Source: Micavibrio_B sp964399985 (GTDB lineage: Bacteria > Pseudomonadota > Alphaproteobacteria > Micavibrionales > Micavibrionaceae). From it: a stretch of 64,000 nt of DNA. Where the stretch lies: the NCBI GenBank assembly GCA_964399985.1, contig CAYNRY010000001.1:124001-188000 (forward strand). The letters are read 5' to 3'. The stretch's first letter is position 1, and every line of letters starts with the position of its first letter. The position numbers were made by a program, and so were the translations under genes. The notes beneath the pieces were generated by a model. It had not been told where the DNA came from. It worked only from the letters and a program-made list of their open reading frames with translations, and ran no database searches. Shown piece by piece: positions 62,135-64,000 of this stretch.

Positions 62135-63161
62135 TTTCTTCTTTCAAAGTCACTTGCCAGGTGATTAGGGTACCTTTTAGGTTTTTCGGTAGAGTATTCA
62201 TAGTGTCTTTTCCGCTATGATCAAGTTGATAATTTCCATTACCGCTAACTACTCTCAATAATCCATGATCACTTGCAAGAACAAATTCTTGTATGTCTTT
62301 CAAACCCTTGCCTCTGTTTTTTAAGCCTGAGGCAGTCCTGCCGATAGTCATTGCGGCCTGGATCCAGTATGCATCATTTGGTTTTTTTATCCCCCAGTCT
62401 TCTAAAACAGATTTATAGAACTCTTTTAAGCCGCTAACAGGAACTGTTACTGGTATTCCTTGTCCATGATCATAAATCATTACCGTTGCAGTTCGAGTTG
62501 ATGTTTGATAACTTCCAGTTACCCACCACAGCTTATCTTCATCGGGAGTTGAATGATCATAAGCCCATTTTTTACTGTTAATCATAGCTTCAGTTAAACC
62601 TTCATGTAGCAAATTTGCATGCTCAAGGTTGCCAGACATTCTTGCAAGATCAGTCGCCAATTCTTCCGCTATCTGTGCATCACCAAATGTGCCCGATCTA
62701 AGTCTAAGGTATTTGACGTCAGTATCGGTAGATTGAGCATAAAATGTGTCGGTTGGACTCAATAATTCATTGAAGCCCATTTGATATAGTAAGGTTTTAA
62801 CTATTGGCGACCATTGTTCTTGATCTACAACTCTAAGTTTTTTTCCACCTAGCCTTTGCCATTTATCAAGTTCAGAACAGACAAGCAGGGCGCACATAGG
62901 TGACATAGTTTGAATAGTAGTAAAATCTAACAATAATCTCTTTCTATAAAGACGCAATTGACGGAAAGTAGAAAGAAACCCAAGAACATCATTAGGATGT
63001 TGAGTCATATTGAAATGCTTAGGGGCTTCTAAAACTGCCCTTCCATCTTTAAATTTGATTTTAAGGTTTGGGCAAATTTTAGGCGGACGTTTTCCCCTTC
63101 CATTTCCCCATAGAGATCTGCGTACTAATCTCGCCTTTTGCTTAGGATTTAATTTTTTCAT
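62118..63161 (-). CDS. STAS-like / GHKL ATPase signalling protein
   Basis: 347 residues. Residues about 30-140 look STAS-like (LDFTTIQTMSPMCALLVCSELDKWQ). The C-terminal half has GHKL ATPase features: an N-box (LTEAMINSKKWAYDH), IYDHGQGIP (G1 box) and GLKNRGKGLKDIQEF (lid). This is the layout of anti-sigma-factor-like serine kinases, not of a two-component sensor, since no phosphoacceptor histidine domain is seen. First gene of a three-gene operon; AGAAAAAG is a weak ribosome binding site. Confidence 0.85.
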   Translation of the reverse strand: MKKLNPKQKARLVRRSLWGNGRGKRPPKICPNLKIKFKDGRAVLEAPKHFNMTQHPNDVLGFLSTFRQLRLYRKRLLLDFTTIQTMSPMCALLVCSELDKWQRLGGKKLRVVDQEQWSPIVKTLLYQMGFNELLSPTDTFYAQSTDTDVKYLRLRSGTFGDAQIAEELATDLARMSGNLEHANLLHEGLTEAMINSKKWAYDHSTPDEDKLWWVTGSYQTSTRTATVMIYDHGQGIPVTVPVSGLKEFYKSVLEDWGIKKPNDAYWIQAAMTIGRTASGLKNRGKGLKDIQEFVLASDHGLLRVVSGNGNYQLDHSGKDTMNTLPKNLKGTLITWQVTLKEENDRAE

Positions 63162-63286
63162 CTTTTTCTAGTTTGAATTTTCCATACTTTATTATCTTTC
63201 ATCGACTTAAGGTGATTCAAAAAATCATTTATCAACGAGTATATGCATAAATGAGCAAGTGGAAGCACTTTGTTTATTGCACTGGA

Positions 63287-63304
63287 CTTCCTTGTTAAAG
63301 GAAG
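63287..63304. promoter_or_regulatory. Inverted repeat before the DUF2924 gene
   Basis: CTTCCTT/AAGGAAG with loop GTTA, 28 bases before the DUF2924 start, in the divergent intergenic region. Could be an operator or leader hairpin. Confidence 0.4.
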
Positions 63305-63332
63305 CGTGTATGGGCTTTAAAAGGAGCCATAC

Positions 63333-63752
63333 ATGTTGAAAAGTTTTTCAAAATTGCCATTAAACGAACTACGTCAAATATGGGCGAAAGCTTGGGGTAG
63401 TGAGCCGCATCTTCGCATCGGTCGGACAATGCTGGAAAAGAGCTTGGGATATAAAAAATGTGAAGGCAGAGGCCATGGTCTTACCTCGGATCAACAGATA
63501 AAACTGGGACAACTCATTAAACAATATAAACGTAATCCGGCATGTTTTGATGAGCCAAGTGTTCAACTGAGACCCGGTACACGATTGGTACGGATGCATG
63601 AGGGTAAGAAGCATAGTGTGGTGGTTAAATCCGATGGATTTGAATATCAGGGGCGGACTTACAGCAGCCTTTCAAAGATAGCGAATGATATTACGGGCAA
63701 GCGCTGGAATGGCTGGGTGTTCTTCGGACTTAAGAAAGTGGATACTGCATGA
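63333..63752 (+). CDS. DUF2924 family protein
   Basis: 139 residues. LPLNELRQIWAKAWGSEP at the start and RPGTRLVRMHEGKKHSVVV, GFEYQGRTYSSLSKIANDITGKRWNGWVFFGL at the end are the DUF2924 signature. The family is almost always encoded directly before a large serine recombinase in alphaproteobacterial elements and may assist it. ATG preceded by AAAGGAG. Overlaps the recombinase start by 4 bases. Confidence 0.92.
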   Translation: MLKSFSKLPLNELRQIWAKAWGSEPHLRIGRTMLEKSLGYKKCEGRGHGLTSDQQIKLGQLIKQYKRNPACFDEPSVQLRPGTRLVRMHEGKKHSVVVKSDGFEYQGRTYSSLSKIANDITGKRWNGWVFFGLKKVDTA

Positions 63753-64000
63753 AGAAAGTTTGTGCGATTTATACTCGAAAGTCTACCGATGAGCGCCTTG
63801 ATATGGAGTTTAATACTCTGGATGCGCAAAGGGAGGCGTGTGAAGCATATATTTTGAGTCAAAAATCTGAAGGTTGGATTGCTTCAAAGGATAAGTATGA
63901 TGACGGCGGATTTTCAGGCGGGTCGCTTGATCGCCCAGCGCTTAAAAGGCTGATGAATGATATCAAAGCGGGAAAAGTTCAAACCGTTGTCGTTTACAAG
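63749..64000 (+). CDS. Serine recombinase (resolvase/invertase family), cut by the window end
   Basis: The first 84 codons are visible, starting MKKVCAIYTRKSTDE, where the serine of YTRKS is the catalytic nucleophile. DAQREACEAYI and DGGFSGGSLDRPALKRLM follow, as in large serine recombinases that integrate and excise elements. The rest lies outside the window. It marks this region as a mobile element. Confidence 0.93.
   Translation, partial: MKKVCAIYTRKSTDERLDMEFNTLDAQREACEAYILSQKSEGWIASKDKYDDGGFSGGSLDRPALKRLMNDIKAGKVQTVVVYK

Overview
The window looks like an alphaproteobacterial chromosome. 5-aminolevulinate is made by a Shemin-type synthase (HemA), the lipid-transport, tesA/ybbA/ybbP and RND efflux genes are Gram-negative types, and the right end carries DUF5681, DUF2924 and serine-recombinase genes of the kind found in alphaproteobacterial mobile elements. 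The genus cannot be fixed from the sequence alone.

Left part (1-33.8 kb), ordinary core genes: an MlaE-F-D/lipoprotein lipid transporter (252-3647, +); an almost complete heme pathway in one leftward operon (hemA, fused hemCD, hemB, hemE, hemN, a protoporphyrinogen oxidase, hemH; 12123-3650); two ABC-F ATPases with a GIY-YIG protein between them; a tesA/luciferase-like/DUF983 operon divergent from a ybbA-ybbP exporter; a TetR-controlled AcrAB-OprM-type pump with a recognisable palindromic operator; ung; gshB and gshA head to head with touching start codons; a DJ-1/PfpI plus SDR stress pair; and an orphan rfbB.

Middle (34-57 kb), a surface/secreted protein locus. A 2807-residue RTX protein joins a lipase-like N-terminal domain, long calcium-binding repeats, an internal GH114-like glycosidase domain and a type I secretion C-terminus. 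It is followed by an array of three related RTX genes plus a deleted remnant. Each of the three carries a near-identical, relatively GC-rich 0.9-1.0 kb module that I recognise as the FrpC-type self-processing module (calcium-triggered Asp-Pro cleavage), fused to a different N-terminus. Three small membrane-anchored proteins sit 0-12 bases upstream of the second gene, the remnant and the third gene, as FrpD does relative to FrpC in Neisseria. Only the last gene has a full RTX carrier and secretion tail. The others end soon after the module and look like orphan cassettes. I read this as a polymorphic effector locus in which the variable N-terminal cargo is released by self-cleavage and can be exchanged by recombination in the shared module. 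This is the main candidate for an undescribed system. No type I secretion ABC/MFP genes lie in the window.

Right part (57-64 kb), a mobile element: a frameshifted small gene with a terminator, DUF5681 and ParB-methyltransferase genes, a PD-(D/E)XK-like protein, a lipoprotein preceded by a heavily self-complementary 160-base region, a three-gene STAS-HATPase/DUF4325/membrane-protein operon, and DUF2924 followed by a serine recombinase cut off by the window end.
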